A stretch of 20,975 bases of DNA. Source: Alphaproteobacteria bacterium. GTDB lineage: Bacteria; Pseudomonadota; Alphaproteobacteria; M2410. A model generated the notes under the pieces. The model was given only the letters and a program-made list of their open reading frames with translations, did no database searches and was not told the DNA's origin. The translations under genes were made by a program, and so were the position numbers. Positions 1-7,528 of the stretch are shown here, piece after piece. Within the stretch, counting starts at the first letter, position 1. Each line of letters begins with the position of its first letter. The DNA is taken from positions 1-20,975 of the forward strand of contig JAJFIN010000375.1 in the NCBI GenBank assembly GCA_021774955.1, written 5' to 3'.

Positions 1-543
1 TGTTTCATGCCGCTGACCGTGGGCGGCGGTGTCCGCACGCTTGAGGATATCCGTGCGCTTTTGCGCGCCGGTGCCGACAAGGTGGCGATCAATACAGCAG
101 CGGTAAAAGACCCCGACTTTGTCCGCCAAGCGGCCCATAAATTTGGCGGCCAGTGCATTGTGATCGCCATCGATGCCAAGCAAGTCAGCACCGGAACATG
201 GCAGATTTTTACCCATGGCGGGCGTGAACCAACGGGTATCGACGCGGTGGCGTTTGCCAAACAGATGGCCGCGCTTGGCGCCGGTGAAATCCTCCTCACT
301 TCAATGGACAGAGACGGCTCCAAACAAGGCTTCGATTTAGAACTTACGAGAGCCATTTCGGATGCGGTTTCCATTCCGGTGATCGCCTCCGGCGGCGTCG
401 GGACGCTCGATCATTTGGCGGCGGGTATTCGTGACGGCCATGCTTCAGCCGTCCTTGCCGCCTCGATATTCCATTTCGGCGAGCACACAATCGGCGAAGC
501 CAAAGCCCATATGGCCAAAGCCGGCATCCCTGTTAGACTGTAA
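1..543 (+). CDS. hisF: Imidazole glycerol phosphate synthase cyclase subunit HisF, 5' end outside window
   Basis: HisF is the cyclase half of the HisF-HisH complex. In histidine synthesis it uses ammonia from HisH to turn PRFAR into imidazole glycerol phosphate and AICAR in the cytoplasm. The reading frame is open from base 1, so about 180 C-terminal residues of a protein usually near 253 are present, and the first part with its catalytic Asp is missing. Visible family motifs are LTVGGGVR at the left end, AIDAK with the second catalytic Asp at 172-174, GAGEILLTSMDRDG, IPVIASGGVG and AASIFHF near the C-terminus. These are the phosphate-binding loops of the beta/alpha barrel. The stop is TAA at 541-543. 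hisE follows after 24 bases, so the two are probably co-transcribed. Identification is secure. Confidence 0.97.
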   Translation, partial: CFMPLTVGGGVRTLEDIRALLRAGADKVAINTAAVKDPDFVRQAAHKFGGQCIVIAIDAKQVSTGTWQIFTHGGREPTGIDAVAFAKQMAALGAGEILLTSMDRDGSKQGFDLELTRAISDAVSIPVIASGGVGTLDHLAAGIRDGHASAVLAASIFHFGEHTIGEAKAHMAKAGIPVRL

Positions 544-567
544 ACGCATTCAACCAAGTGGTGACTT

Positions 568-894
568 ATGAGTGACGAAACATTGGGCCAAGCCCTCGAT
601 CGCCTATGGCAAACGGTCGAAGCACGCAAAAGCGCTGACCCGACGAAATCATATACAGCTCAACTCCTATCTGAAGGTGTCAGCAAGGCCGCCCAGAAAT
701 TGGGCGAAGAAGCCGTGGAAACCGTCATCGCTGCTGTTGAAGGCGACAAGGACGGCGTCGCCTCAGAAGCCGCCGACCTCCTCTATCACCTGATGGTGCT
801 CTTGGCAGCCAGCGATGTCGACCCTCAGACGGTCGCGGCAAAACTTGAAGCGCGCGAGGGCACATCCGGATTAGAGGAAAAAGCCAAACGATAA
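568..894 (+). CDS. hisE: Phosphoribosyl-ATP pyrophosphatase HisE
   Basis: HisE hydrolyses phosphoribosyl-ATP to phosphoribosyl-AMP and pyrophosphate, the second step of histidine synthesis. The 108-residue product has the usual size for a stand-alone HisE not fused to HisI. The MazG-like metal site is visible as ExxE at residues 48-51 (LGEEAVETV) and ExxD at 67-70 (SEAADLLYHL), which hold the Mg ions. Start is ATG with a GGTGA-like element 6-10 bases upstream. It lies 24 bases behind hisF, as the last gene of a his cluster that probably extends left of the window. No attenuator is visible, because the operon start is outside. Confidence 0.96.
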   Translation: MSDETLGQALDRLWQTVEARKSADPTKSYTAQLLSEGVSKAAQKLGEEAVETVIAAVEGDKDGVASEAADLLYHLMVLLAASDVDPQTVAAKLEAREGTSGLEEKAKR

Positions 895-899
895 GAAAT

Positions 900-935
900 A
901 CGACTTTTTTCACCGTGAAAGGTCGTTTTACGACC
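900..935 (+). terminator. Possible weak terminator after hisE, overlapping hairpins
   Basis: Two mutually exclusive hairpins can form just after the hisE stop. ACGAC at 900-904 pairs with GTCGT at 922-926, enclosing a run of six T. Alternatively GGTCG at 921-925 pairs with CGACC at 931-935 around TTTTA. Neither is followed by a good T-tract on the plus strand, so an intrinsic terminator is only a possibility. The remaining AT-rich sequence up to 1080 shows nothing I can name. Confidence 0.25.
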
Positions 936-1080
936 GTCCTAGAATCAAATTATTTCCATAAATAAGAAAATAAATGCACGAATTTTTCTGCAGAAAATAG
1001 CGGATTACAGCCAGATATTTAAAAGTTTAGGAATAGTTAGGTAAGAATTACAGACAATTTTATTCATTTTTCATCAATCT

Positions 1081-1135
1081 TTAAGAGCGGCCTGAGAAGC
1101 TTAAGAACATCTGAACAAGAACGTTTTGTTCTTAA
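1081..1135. promoter_or_regulatory. Repeated TTAAGA elements and nested inverted repeats before the 585-residue gene
   Basis: TTAAGAGC at 1081-1088 is repeated as TTAAGAAC at 1101-1108, exactly 20 bases later, and again in inverted form as GTTCTTAA at 1128-1135. Inside the large inverted repeat lies a second one, AAGAAC (1117-1122) N5 GTTCTT (1128-1133). The right arm ends two bases before the putative ribosome-binding sequence AAAGG (1137-1141) of the gene starting at 1154. The two-helical-turn spacing suits a DNA-binding dimer. The nested hairpin could also act in the mRNA leader. The role is inferred. Confidence 0.4.
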
Positions 1136-1153
1136 CAAAGGTAAGATTTCGCT

Positions 1154-2911
1154 TTGGCAAAAACGCAACTATATGAAGTTTCATTCCGTAAGCTGAATGA
1201 CGCGTGGATCGTGGCCGATAGTTTTAAGGACCACGACAAAGCCGTTGCCCGTATCGAAACCCTCGGGGATGACGAAGAAGTCAGCGCCATGCGCCTGGTC
1301 CAGATAGCGACTGACCCAAAAACCAAACAAGTTTCACGTCGGACGCTGTTTGAAAAAGAATGCGCAGATATTGCTGATGCCAATGGCCCGGATAGAATAA
1401 TTCCGTGCTCACATCCCAAAGATCTCTACAAAAAACCAGCGCGTGAGATGATGGGCCGGGCTTTGTCGACCTTTTTGCGCAGCCGCAATCTGACGCCAAA
1501 AGAATTGCTATTTCGTCCCGACGAAGTAAGGCGCGTTACCTCCTCAGGCCCGACATTGCAGCATGCTGCCCAAATTGCCGCGGTAGAGCTGAAAGAAGGA
1601 ACCAAAAATTCACCCCACGCCATCATGAAGGCGATTTTCGACCTGGTTGATGGTGCGGTCGGCCAATTACATCGAGATGTTCGAGATAAGGTCTTTCCAA
1701 AAATCAAAGAAGGTCGACTGGCCTCGATTCAAGACGCCGTCGAAGCGTCAGAAGATCCAGAATATGTGCTGAGCGGGGCCATTGCTCAAGACATAGCTGC
1801 CCAAGCTTCTGCCGCCGACAAACTCGATTGTCTTTTGAATTTTGATGACGAGATGCCAAAAGACCAAGCGTATAAAGATTTGTGCATTACTGTGATCGAC
1901 GATTTCGCGTCCGAAATTCTCACCCGTTCGGCGAACCTAAATGCTTTGTTGGGCGAGCAGCCGGACATGGGGTCAGCCCTGCGCATCCTCATGGATACCA
2001 CCAAGGGCGCATTCACAACTGACAAGACCTCTCAAACTCATCACCTCAATCGCCTGTCGATCAAGATCAAGAACGGCCACACTCCTCAGGTAAAAGCTGT
2101 TCTCATTCAACGTATCTTGCATTTGTTTGGGGTCGGTCGTAGTCTGGCGAAAGAGTCTGTGCGCGATGATATCGAAGTGAGCGCCGAAATCGCAAAATTC
2201 CTAGACAATGTCGAAGAAGGGATTGTGTCGACAGCTGCTCGCAGGTCGGCCTTAGAGTCACGCTCGCGATACTTGGTTTCCGATGACCTCATTGCGGCTT
2301 ATTTCAAGGAATGCGGGGATGTCAAAGACCGCGTTAAAGGCTTGTTATATTTAGCCGAGATGATAGACACCAAAATCGTTCGCTCAAACGTGACCAGCTA
2401 TCTCAGATCCATTTTCATATCGAACAAGTTTGAAGCGGTGTATTTCGATGAAGATGTGCCGGTAGTGAGCCGCCTTACGGCCCTCAAAAAAATGCAAGAC
2501 ATCATTCGTGAGGCCGGCTTTGAAGAAGACGATACAAATACTTTGGTTGAAACCATCGGTCGTCTGGCTGGCGATGTGGACACCCGCGCTCAATTCTTCC
2601 AGTCAATTGAACGCGGTCAAACCTGTGCGGCTCAAAAAGCGCTGGGGCTTTTGAAACTAATGGTCGCTGACACCTTCGCCGAAGGGCCCTGTCTCAATAG
2701 GGCGGCGGATATGATCGCGCGCCAAGTGCGTCATCCCAAATTCCTTGAGGATTTTGTTTATTCTATTATGAATGATGAAAACCAGGCCCGAGATATCCCA
2801 GGTCGTCTCGACGAATTCCAAGAACTGTTAGTCGCTGCCGACATGAAAGCTTCTGAAGAAGATGACGAAGATCTTGAAGCAGAAGAAGCAGAGTTGCAGC
2901 AGGCAAGCTAA
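1154..2911 (+). CDS. Unrecognised 585-residue, mainly helical cytoplasmic protein
   Basis: I do not recognise a named family. The start is TTG at 1154: an in-frame TAA lies at 1142-1144 and AAAGG sits 12 bases upstream. Residues 1-65 look like a small alpha/beta unit. A strand (LYEVSFRKLNDAWI) is followed by a helix with basic and acidic residues (DKAVARIETL), a strand (SAMRLVQIA) and a final strand near RRTLFEK. From about residue 90 to 560 the sequence is almost wholly amphipathic helix with no signal peptide, membrane segment or nucleotide-binding motif, suggesting a helical-repeat or scaffold protein. The last 20 residues are strongly acidic. It stands alone between hisE and the convergent comM, 21 bases from the comM stop. 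The long frame with alphaproteobacterial codon use and no internal stop supports a real gene. Function unknown. Confidence 0.88.
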   Translation: MAKTQLYEVSFRKLNDAWIVADSFKDHDKAVARIETLGDDEEVSAMRLVQIATDPKTKQVSRRTLFEKECADIADANGPDRIIPCSHPKDLYKKPAREMMGRALSTFLRSRNLTPKELLFRPDEVRRVTSSGPTLQHAAQIAAVELKEGTKNSPHAIMKAIFDLVDGAVGQLHRDVRDKVFPKIKEGRLASIQDAVEASEDPEYVLSGAIAQDIAAQASAADKLDCLLNFDDEMPKDQAYKDLCITVIDDFASEILTRSANLNALLGEQPDMGSALRILMDTTKGAFTTDKTSQTHHLNRLSIKIKNGHTPQVKAVLIQRILHLFGVGRSLAKESVRDDIEVSAEIAKFLDNVEEGIVSTAARRSALESRSRYLVSDDLIAAYFKECGDVKDRVKGLLYLAEMIDTKIVRSNVTSYLRSIFISNKFEAVYFDEDVPVVSRLTALKKMQDIIREAGFEEDDTNTLVETIGRLAGDVDTRAQFFQSIERGQTCAAQKALGLLKLMVADTFAEGPCLNRAADMIARQVRHPKFLEDFVYSIMNDENQARDIPGRLDEFQELLVAADMKASEEDDEDLEAEEAELQQAS

Positions 2912-2932
2912 GTAGTTGTTTTCACACCCGTC

Positions 2933-4453
2933 TCACCGCAAATGCATCATCTGGCGGTAGCTGAGCGCTTCGGCGATATGGGTGCGAGCGATGGTATCGG
3001 CACCGGCAAGGTCAGCCAGGGTCCGGGCCACGCGTAAGACCCGGTGATAGCCACGGGCGGTGAGCCGCATCGCATCGACCGCCTCGGTAAGCAATCTGCG
3101 CCCATCTTCGTCCGGCGTTGCGGCCGCCTCAAGAACATGACCGTCTGCTTCCGCATTGGTGCGGATAGTTTTGCCCTCGCTGAGTTTTTCATAGCGCTCA
3201 CGTTGGATTGCACGCGCCGCTTCGACCCGTGCGGCTACTTCAGTTGTTCCCTCCGTAGGCGGAGGAAGAGAAAGGTCCGACGCCCCAACCGGGGGCACTT
3301 CAATATGAAGATCAATACGGTCCATCAACGGTCCTGAGATCTTCATCTGATATTCTTGGCCGCATTTGGGTACCCGCGAACAGGCTTGCGAGGGATCGCC
3401 TAAATAGCCACAGCGGCAGGGGTTCATGGCGGCAATCAGCTGGACCCGCGATGGGTAGGTAACATGAGCATTTGCCCGCGCCACAACAGTCTCGCCGGTT
3501 TCCAACGGCTGGCGCAAGGAATCGAGGACCTGGCGCGAAAACTCTGGTAACTCATCGAGAAACAAAACGCCCATATGGGCTAGGGACACTTCGCCCGGTT
3601 TGGCTTTTTGTCCGCCTCCAACCATGGCCGCCATGCTGGCTGAATGATGCGGCGCACGAAACGGACGCTTCCGGCGAATGGCGCCATCGGGGAGGCCTCC
3701 AGCCACGCTCGCAATCATGCTGACTTCCAAGGCTTCCTGCGGGTCCAGTGGCGGTAGAATCCCCGGCAAACGCGCGGCTAACATGGACTTTCCGGCACCT
3801 GGCGGGCCAACCATGAGCAGGTTATGGCCGCCCGCAGCGGCGATTTCGAGAGCTCGTTTCGCGCTCTCTTGACCCTTGATTTCGCTCAAGTCAGGCAGGA
3901 TGTCGTCGGTGATCGCTTGCGGTGGTTCCGGTGGGTTCAGAACCTGATGGCCTTTAAGGTGATTAATCAGGGCAAGGAGGGATTTTGGCGCCAGCACTTG
4001 AACGCCGGCCCAGTGCGCTTCTGGCCCGCATTGAAAAGGACAGATGAGGCCACGGTCTTGGGCTGCAGCGGCCATGCCCGCATTGAGCACGCCCGCAACC
4101 GGCGCCACGCGCCCATCGAGCGCAAGCTCACCGACCGCCACATAGCTATCGGCTAAGTCGGGGGCGACCACCCCCATCGCTACGAGCAACCCAAGTGCGA
4201 TGGGCAGATCATAATGGCTGCCTTCTTTTGGCAGGTCAGCCGGCGCCAGATTGACGGTAATGCGCTGGGCGGGCAGCGCCAGCCCGATAGCCGCAAAAGC
4301 TGAGCGCACTCGTTCGCGGCTTTCCCCCACCGCTTTGTCGGGCAGGCCAACAACGGTGAATGTCGGTAAACCAGCGCCGATCTGCACTTGAACGTCAACC
4401 GCACGCGCCTCAATGCCAACAAAGGCAACGGTTTGAACGCGGGCTGTTTTCAT
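2933..4453 (-). CDS. comM: YifB/ComM-family Mg-chelatase-like AAA+ ATPase
   Basis: ComM is a hexameric AAA+ helicase that promotes branch migration during integration of transforming DNA. The family is also widespread in bacteria not known to be competent. The 506 residues match the usual length. The order is the N-terminal ChlI-like domain (residues 1-165, with PKEGSHYDLPIALGLL), then the AAA+ core with Walker A GPPGAGKS at 216-223 and Walker B VLFLDELPEF around 296-305. A four-Cys group (C346, C348, C358, C364) in the NPCRCGYLGDP region is a likely metal site, and a C-terminal Mg_chelatase_C part holds YHRVLRVARTLADLA. The start is ATG with AGAGGAG about 9 bases upstream. It is transcribed away from the ElyC-like gene and converges on the 585-residue gene. 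Confidence 0.95.
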   Translation of the reverse strand: MKTARVQTVAFVGIEARAVDVQVQIGAGLPTFTVVGLPDKAVGESRERVRSAFAAIGLALPAQRITVNLAPADLPKEGSHYDLPIALGLLVAMGVVAPDLADSYVAVGELALDGRVAPVAGVLNAGMAAAAQDRGLICPFQCGPEAHWAGVQVLAPKSLLALINHLKGHQVLNPPEPPQAITDDILPDLSEIKGQESAKRALEIAAAGGHNLLMVGPPGAGKSMLAARLPGILPPLDPQEALEVSMIASVAGGLPDGAIRRKRPFRAPHHSASMAAMVGGGQKAKPGEVSLAHMGVLFLDELPEFSRQVLDSLRQPLETGETVVARANAHVTYPSRVQLIAAMNPCRCGYLGDPSQACSRVPKCGQEYQMKISGPLMDRIDLHIEVPPVGASDLSLPPPTEGTTEVAARVEAARAIQRERYEKLSEGKTIRTNAEADGHVLEAAATPDEDGRRLLTEAVDAMRLTARGYHRVLRVARTLADLAGADTIARTHIAEALSYRQMMHLR

Positions 4454-4470
4454 CTTTGGCTGCTCCTCTA

Positions 4471-4508
4471 GGCTGTGATCTCAGCCATGCTAGCCCTTAA
4501 CGGGTAGC
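4471..4508 (-). promoter_or_regulatory. Two small hairpins in the comM leader region
   Basis: GGCTG at 4471-4475 pairs with CAGCC at 4482-4486. Next to it GCTA-g-CCC (4489-4496) pairs with GGG-TAGC (4502-4508) around TTAAC with one bulged base. Both lie within 60 bases upstream of the comM start, in the gap shared with the divergent ElyC-like gene. They may be leader structures or operator sites. No clear sigma-70 boxes could be assigned, so confidence is low. Confidence 0.25.
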
Positions 4509-4598
4509 CTCTTTCCAACACCCGTTCAAGCATGGCGGTAAAGCCAGCCACTCAAGGGATATCAATCTGCCAAACTTTTGGTGTAAGCTCACGCCTAG

Positions 4599-5351
4599 GT
4601 GTTGTCTGCTCTAGGGTTTGTTTGCGTGAAATCTCTCCTCCTACCTCCCAATCTTCTCCTGATTGGCCTTGTCCTCGGTCTTGCTCTGTATCGCATGAAG
4701 CCCTTATGGGGTCGCACCGCGCTTATCATAAGCACAGCGGGCCTTTGGCTGTTAAGCATGCCTATTGTTGCGACCTACCTTCATTACGCCGCTGACGGGG
4801 ACATTACCTCTTTTCGATCACCGCAGGATGCGCGCGTCATCGTTATCTTGTCGGCAGGATTATTGGTCGACCCTCCTGAAACAAACGATGCCGCAGCAGT
4901 GGATGCGCTGTCGCTTGAGCGGTTACGCTACGGCGCAGCATTGCACCGGCAAACTGGCCTGCCGATCCTGGTCACGGGAGGGCCGTGGGGCGCTCAGAAG
5001 TTTGTCATTGCCGATTACATGGCCTCCAGCCTGATCAAAGACTTTGGTGTCACCGCGAAATGGCGCGAACGACGGGCTCAAAACACCGCCCAGAACGCCC
5101 TTTATTCAGCGAAAATGCTGCGCAGCATAAAAGTCGACAAGATCGTCCTTGTGACCCATGCCTGGCACATGCCGCGGGCAAAACTGGCTTTTGAAAATGC
5201 CGGTATTGAAGTCATACCGGCACCAACCGCCTATTACGGCTCGTCGAGCTTTTCGATCGGCGCCCTTGCCCCCAGTCCCTCGGCTTTGCGTATGAGCTAT
5301 TTCGCCATCCATGAACTGGTGGGAACTCAGTATTATCGCTTGCGCCTCTAA
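4599..5351 (+). CDS. ElyC/SanA/YdcF-family (DUF218) membrane protein
   Basis: DUF218 proteins of the ElyC/SanA/YdcF group act at the cell envelope. E. coli ElyC affects peptidoglycan and lipid-carrier metabolism, but the enzymatic reaction is not settled. Two N-terminal membrane segments (about residues 14-31 and 40-59) are followed by the DUF218 fold, with ARVIVILSAG at 78-87, LVTGG at 124-128, NTAQNA at 162-167 and VTHAWHMPRA at 185-194, all family signatures. The GTG at 4599 directly follows an in-frame TAG, so the gene cannot start earlier. A GTG at 4626 with AGGG nine bases upstream is an equally good or better start and would give 241 residues. It ends before a strong terminator, so it is probably monocistronic. 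Confidence 0.88.
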   Translation: MLSALGFVCVKSLLLPPNLLLIGLVLGLALYRMKPLWGRTALIISTAGLWLLSMPIVATYLHYAADGDITSFRSPQDARVIVILSAGLLVDPPETNDAAAVDALSLERLRYGAALHRQTGLPILVTGGPWGAQKFVIADYMASSLIKDFGVTAKWRERRAQNTAQNALYSAKMLRSIKVDKIVLVTHAWHMPRAKLAFENAGIEVIPAPTAYYGSSSFSIGALAPSPSALRMSYFAIHELVGTQYYRLRL

Positions 5352-5367
5352 CCTGATTTTGCATTTT

Positions 5368-5396
5368 ATGCTGCGCTTCAAAAGCGCAGCATTTTT
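5368..5396 (+). terminator. Strong Rho-independent terminator
   Basis: A perfect 11-base-pair stem (ATGCTGCGCTT, 5368-5378, with AAGCGCAGCAT, 5382-5392) closes a CAA loop and runs into TTTTT at 5392-5396. It lies 17 bases after the stop of the ElyC-like gene. It is GC-rich with a U-tract, the standard form of an intrinsic terminator, and isolates this gene from the dioxygenase gene downstream. Confidence 0.92.
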
Positions 5397-5492
5397 GTCT
5401 TGTATCTGTGCTTTCAGAGTAAGATCATGACATCAAACAAGCCCCATTGGCACTGATGCGGCTTCAATAATAGTCTATCCGGGGAAGAAACA

Positions 5493-6407
5493 ATGGTTGC
5501 AAACCGCGAGATTCCAAGCAATTGGGAGGTGACGCGCTTAACCGGCGCTTTGGGAGCGGAGGTTCGAGGACCCGATCTCACCTCGGCCTCAGAGCAAGAT
5601 GCGGAAGCTTTCAAGCAATTGCTGTGCGAACACATGGTGTTGTTTTTTCCAGATCAAAACATCACACCGGAACAGCACATCGCTTTGGGGCGCCACTTTG
5701 GCAAGCTTGAAGGCCACCCCCATTTGAAAAACCCGTTCACCAATGGCTATCCAGAATTGTTTGAACTGGCGGCGTCACATGGCGGCGTTGCCGATGAATG
5801 GCATACCGATATCACGTTTCAACCCGAGCCCGCCTTGATGTCGATCTTGCACATGGTGCGCTGTCCTGAAACCGGTGGCGATACCATGTGGACAAATCTC
5901 TGCGCTGCCTTTGATGAATTGTCGGACCCTGTTCGTGAATTGTGTGAGGGCCTGTCAGCATTACACGATGCGGCGCCTCACAATCATCCAGAACGGATGA
6001 CCGTTCATCCGGTGGTGCGCGTTCACCCCGAAACCGGTCGCAAAGCGCTCTACGTCAATGAGCATTTCACCCGTCGTCTGATCGAAATGAACGCCACCGA
6101 GAGCGAAAGTTTTCTCAAATATCTCACCAATTGGGTGACCAATCCACGCTTTACCGTCCGCTATCGCTGGAGCGAAGGCACCATCGCCATGTGGGACAAT
6201 CGCTGCACCCAGCACTTTGTTTTAAACGATTTCGACGGCGAACGCGTCATCCAACGGGTCACTATTATGGGCGACAAGCCCGAAGGGCCCGGCCCGCGGT
6301 GGCAGCCCTGGGTCAGGCCGGGACGCCTTTCCGCCACCAGCCGCCATGACCGACAATTACATGATTATCTGACCCGCCAGGGGCAATTGGCGGAAGCCGG
6401 AGAGTAG
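5493..6407 (+). CDS. TauD/TfdA-family Fe(II)/2-oxoglutarate-dependent dioxygenase
   Basis: Enzymes of this family couple decarboxylation of 2-oxoglutarate to hydroxylation of a substrate, for example taurine or 2,4-D, at a mononuclear iron. The 304 residues carry the iron triad H104-x-D106 (DEWHTDITF) and H241 (WDNRCTQHFVLNDF), plus R251 and R255, which align with the 2-oxoglutarate-binding arginine region of TauD (GERVIQRVTIMGD). The TGALGAEVRGPDL opening is also typical. The start is ATG with GGGGAAG about 6 bases upstream. It stands alone between a strong terminator and a convergent SDR gene, with no sulfonate transporter nearby, so the substrate cannot be assigned. I would not call it taurine dioxygenase. 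Confidence 0.93.
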   Translation: MVANREIPSNWEVTRLTGALGAEVRGPDLTSASEQDAEAFKQLLCEHMVLFFPDQNITPEQHIALGRHFGKLEGHPHLKNPFTNGYPELFELAASHGGVADEWHTDITFQPEPALMSILHMVRCPETGGDTMWTNLCAAFDELSDPVRELCEGLSALHDAAPHNHPERMTVHPVVRVHPETGRKALYVNEHFTRRLIEMNATESESFLKYLTNWVTNPRFTVRYRWSEGTIAMWDNRCTQHFVLNDFDGERVIQRVTIMGDKPEGPGPRWQPWVRPGRLSATSRHDRQLHDYLTRQGQLAEAGE

Positions 6408-6459
6408 AGAACAACGCGCGGCAGGAGTTCTGTCCGTTCATTGATCCGATGGTAGGCCG

Positions 6460-7197
6460 TCATGCCAACCGAACAATTTCTTCGGCTTGCTCTGGAGACG
6501 TTTTCATAAGCTCTTGTAATTGTCCCGTGAGGCCCACCGGAACTTCATATTGATCAGCATCCATCGCGTTGAGCAAGGCGGTGGCAATTTCCGCCGGACC
6601 TAATTTTTCGCCAACGATTTGAGCGGTCATGTCAGTATCGACCGTCGATGGTAGTACTTCAAAAACGCGGACGTTTGATCCGTCGAGATTCCACCTCAAT
6701 GTTTTGGAAAAGAAACGGAACCCAGCTTTGCTTGCGCAATAGGACGGAGCACTTTCTTTTGGTGTAAGGGCCAATATCGACGTCATATTAACGACAGCCG
6801 CCTCTGCATCGCTGCGCAGTAGCAGCGGAAGAAGAGATGTGGTCAGCCGCACCGGGGCGAGAAGGTTTGTTTCAACTTCTGCAGTGAAAAGTTCAGCGGC
6901 GTCGGCATTGTCGACAAGGTTATAGTTGAACTGAATACCGGCATTATTGATGAGTAGAGAGAGATGGCCGACTTCGTTTTCGACAAATGAAACAAGACGG
7001 TCAATGTCGTCGTGTACATTCAAGTCGGCTGAAATGGTCCACGCATTTGGAACCTCATCGCAGATTTCAGCAAGGCGGGAGGCATCTCGGCCGACGGCGA
7101 TGATCCTATTGTCTCTTTGTCCAAAGGTTCGAGCAAGTTCACGCCCAATGCCGCGGGTGGCGCCCGTGATGAGGATGGTGTGGCCGGAAGTTTTCAT
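6460..7197 (-). CDS. Short-chain dehydrogenase/reductase (DltE-like)
   Basis: A classical SDR of 245 residues that should use NAD(P)H to interconvert a carbonyl and an alcohol; the substrate is unknown. The nucleotide-binding motif TGATRGIG is at 11-18 and NNAG at 84-87. The catalytic tetrad is complete: N111, S140, Y153 and K157 (PSYCASKAGF). An Arg in the TGATRGIG loop and GRD after the second strand favour NADPH, which is an inference. Overall form resembles short-chain oxidoreductases annotated DltE, but no dlt genes are near. The start is ATG with only a weak ribosome-binding site. It diverges from the MOSC gene across a gap with two palindromic elements and converges on the dioxygenase gene. 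Confidence 0.93.
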   Translation of the reverse strand: MKTSGHTILITGATRGIGRELARTFGQRDNRIIAVGRDASRLAEICDEVPNAWTISADLNVHDDIDRLVSFVENEVGHLSLLINNAGIQFNYNLVDNADAAELFTAEVETNLLAPVRLTTSLLPLLLRSDAEAAVVNMTSILALTPKESAPSYCASKAGFRFFSKTLRWNLDGSNVRVFEVLPSTVDTDMTAQIVGEKLGPAEIATALLNAMDADQYEVPVGLTGQLQELMKTSPEQAEEIVRLA

Positions 7198-7528
7198 GGC
7201 GTTTGGTCTCGTTTGCTGGAGTGCCTAGAGGCAAGACTCTCGTGAGATATGGGTTGCAGATAGTTGTAAACAGGCCTCGGCTAGTTTCAACATATTGGAT
7301 CAGACCTCAACTACCTGGCTGGTAAGAGATATCGGTTTTGCGTAGGCGCTTCGGTTCTGGGCATGGCGAGAATATATCCGCACACTCACGTATTTACGTG
7401 CGAAGTAATTGTAATCCTGTCCAATCGCCGCGAGTTTAGGGATGAAATGAGCAGCCAGCATTGTTTGCATATCTAGCCGACAGAGACTGGAAACCGCCCA
7501 TTGGGGAAAAAGAAATAGGAAAGTGCGA
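7198..7528. other. 331-base divergent intergenic region, SDR / MOSC
   Basis: No open frame here looks coding. The region must hold the promoters of the SDR gene (leftward) and the MOSC gene (rightward). Two elements stand out: the perfect palindrome at 7387-7400 and the A(A/G)GTAATTG-type site at 7391-7411, which overlap each other. AGGA at 7517-7520 is the MOSC ribosome-binding site. No RNA gene was recognised. Confidence 0.6.
7387..7411. promoter_or_regulatory. Overlapping operator-like sites between SDR and MOSC genes
   Basis: CACGTA-TT-TACGTG at 7387-7400 is a perfect 14-base palindrome. Overlapping it, the 21-base stretch 7391-7411 reads TATTTACGT-GCG-AAGTAATTG. Its right arm matches those of two other intergenic sites in this window (9882-9902 in reverse, and 11370-11390). 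Such sites suit a dimeric repressor. No regulator gene lies next to them. Confidence 0.4.

Noticed and set aside
2384..2593. Minus-strand small open frames inside the 585-residue gene
   Set aside because: Two overlapping short frames without ribosome-binding sites, antisense to a long coherent reading frame.
5493..6407. Assignment as taurine dioxygenase TauD
   Set aside because: The iron and 2-oxoglutarate residues are present, but there are no tauABC-like neighbours and the substrate pocket cannot be judged. Family-level call only.
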